A DNA stretch of 64,000 bases from contig JAXIVH010000007.1 of the NCBI GenBank assembly GCA_036785325.1, positions 15,223,849-15,287,848 of the forward strand, in the 5' to 3' direction. The translations under genes and the position numbers were made by a program. This stretch comes from Urophycis tenuis (taxonomy: Eukaryota; Chordata; Actinopteri; Gadiformes; Phycidae). Shown here in pieces: positions 62,936 to 64,000 of this stretch. Under the pieces are notes generated by a model. It saw only the letters and a list, made by a program, of their open reading frames with translations, ran no database searches and was not told the origin of the DNA. Within the stretch, counting starts at the first letter, position 1; each line of letters starts with the position of its first letter.

Positions 62936-63077
62936 CTCTCCGGACTACTCCCAGATACCCCCAAAAACAAACAACTTTGACTTTGTACTCTCAGCGCAGA
63001 ATGTTGTAGAAAACTCGACTCCAGCTAGCCGACGTGCGATAGCATCAAAGTGCGACGGAAGTACCTCAGCGCATAAA

Positions 63078-63097
63078 GCATCTTGGGAGATGTAGTT
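63078..63097 (-). promoter_or_regulatory. ZNF143/THAP11-type motif 1
   Basis: Minus strand AACTACATCTCCCAAGATGC matches the ACTACAATTCCCAGAATGC-like consensus of ZNF143 (Staf) and THAP11, frequent in bidirectional vertebrate promoters. It is 143 bases from the tpr ATG. Confidence 0.72.
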
Positions 63098-63122
63098 TAG
63101 CAGTGACGCCAGAGCACTGTGT

Positions 63123-63142
63123 ATTTCGGGAGATGTAGTTTA
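63123..63142 (-). promoter_or_regulatory. ZNF143/THAP11-type motif 2
   Basis: Minus strand AAACTACATCTCCCGAAAT repeats the ACTACATCTCCC core 44 bases from motif 1 in the same orientation; the 3' half departs from consensus, so it is the weaker site. Confidence 0.6.
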
Positions 63143-63499
63143 ACCGCTCTATTGACGTAGCTAACAGCAGCTGTCCACATTAAGGTGAGCCCCTGCTGTA
63201 TTAAACGTGATTTACCATTTGTTTAGCGATGAAAACATCACGCATGTCTAGTGTTTGGGGTGTTATGGTCAAAGTGGATTGTTTGGTGAATATCGCACTA
63301 GCATTAGCCACGTTCTTATAAAATCTTTAGCTCAAAAACTATGAAACTATGGATGCTATTTATTCAGTTTCAATAAGCAGTTTTTCTCATTCATAAAATT
63401 GTTTTGTGGAGGTTTATTTTCTATCATAATCCCTGCTCCCTGGCAGTAAGAAAGTATTAAATCATGTCTCTGAAGAACGTTGTAATGGTGTGTTCTCAG

Positions 63500-63652
63500 A
63501 TGGGGCGGGGCTACATGGTGGACGAGGCGGTGCAGAGCTACCTGTCCTCCCTCTGCTCCCTGTCCTCCTCCTCCTCCTCCTCCCCCTCCTCCTCCTCCTC
63601 CTCCTCCTCCTCCCTCTCCTGCTCTCCGCTCACAGGCCTGCTCATCGGACAG
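63500..63652 (+). CDS. odr4: ODR4 coding exon 1 (ER-membrane GPCR trafficking factor)
   Basis: ODR4 (C1orf27 in human) is the vertebrate relative of nematode ODR-4, an ER membrane protein with UFSP2 as partner, needed for delivery of some G-protein-coupled receptors; it works with the UFM1 protease in the ER. The exon encodes MGRGYMVDEAVQSYLSSL at the start and LTGLLIGQ at the end, like the vertebrate start MGRTYIVEETVGQYL and SGLLIGQ. The start at 63500 is preferred by homology; an in-frame ATG at 63464 would add 12 residues. Between the two conserved parts lies a Ser-rich insert (7 + 9 serines around a proline) encoded by TCC repeats. Donor CAG/GTACTC. Confidence 0.9.
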
Positions 63653-63960
63653 GTACTCCGTCTGTTACTTAGGCCTTAAGCCTTCTATCAGACACTTTGA
63701 TCTGAAGAGAGACTATAGCATATAGTCAACTATAATATGATAATAGTCGATACATTAACAGTCTATTATACAACTTATAATAGTCCATACAATAACCAGG
63801 TTTCTGCAGAGGTGTAGAATGCAGAATTTAAGATGCCTTACATTACCAAATAGATTGTAATCTTATTATAATAGTTTTGATTACATAACATAGATAATTT
63901 TATTTATTTACATATATAGTACATGCTAACTCATCATCTCTGCTTGTTAATGGATTTCAG
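63653..63960 (+). other. odr4: odr4 intron 1
   Basis: A 308-bp AT-rich intron with several TATAATAG/CTATTATA-type inverted segments (63715-63790). No repeat or gene is seen, a contrast to the tpr introns. Confidence 0.75.
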
Positions 63961-64000
63961 AGCTCTGCCCAGAGGGACTTTGTTGTCATGGCAACGCGGA
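63961..64000 (+). CDS. odr4: ODR4 coding exon 2, cut by the window edge
   Basis: After acceptor TGGATTTCAG the frame reads SSAQRDFVVMATR, matching the vertebrate CSSQKDYVILATR that follows LIGQ. Phase 0 junction with exon 1. It continues beyond base 64000. Confidence 0.88.

Larger units (their letters stand above)
62936..63499. promoter_or_regulatory. tpr / odr4 bidirectional promoter region
   Basis: The two start codons face away from each other across 564 bases. In human the TPR and ODR4 (C1orf27) genes are also neighbours head to head, so the arrangement is conserved. The region lacks a convincing TATA box near either gene and contains two ZNF143-type motifs and GACGT elements (near 63030 and 63156). 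The part from 63300 on is AT-rich and is probably 5' UTR or first intron of odr4. Confidence 0.75.

Overview
The window is vertebrate, almost certainly teleost fish, nuclear DNA. It holds small phased exons with GT/AG introns, fish-type LINE (L1, L2-group), hAT, Harbinger-like and piggyBac-like repeats, a tRNA-derived SINE, and a very high density of tandem repeats. That density resembles gadiform (cod-like) genomes, but the order assignment is only an inference.

Two genes are present, head to head. The main gene is tpr (translocated promoter region, the coiled-coil filament protein of the nuclear-pore basket), on the minus strand. Its start codon is at 62935 and it reads leftward. I placed 48 consecutive coding exons (62935 down to 8752) by homology, splice signals and phase. 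Their phases join without conflict to give 2263 codons. The last exons (roughly the C-terminal tenth, judged from the vertebrate protein) lie beyond the left edge. On the plus strand, odr4 begins at about 63500 and runs off the right edge. The 564 bases between the two start codons look like a bidirectional promoter with two ZNF143/THAP11-type motifs.

Bases 1-8700 are a graveyard of transposons inside or beyond the tpr 3' part. An L1 ORF2 fragment is split by two small DNA transposons, then come a piggyBac-like foldback fragment, a broken L2-group LINE, the 3' end of an L1, and a hAT element keeping a BED finger exon.

From 8.7 to 62.9 kb the tpr introns are dominated by tandem arrays, roughly half of the sequence by my estimate. 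The largest are a 6.1-kb GT-rich array in intron 47, a 4.8-kb array of 31/33-bp units in intron 20, a 3-kb array in intron 15, and 21 apparently identical 45-bp units in intron 24. Many arrays are interrupted by DNA transposons, several with clear target-site duplications.

The most unusual pattern is that several intronic repeats are copies of an exon edge together with its splice site. Exons 2 and 8 have repeated acceptors; exons 18, 22, 28, 33 and 38 have repeated 3' ends, mostly with donors. This leaves rows of decoy splice sites beside the real one. I found no prokaryotic-style defence, CRISPR or operon system; the long repetitive ORFs are by-products of arrays whose unit length is a multiple of three.
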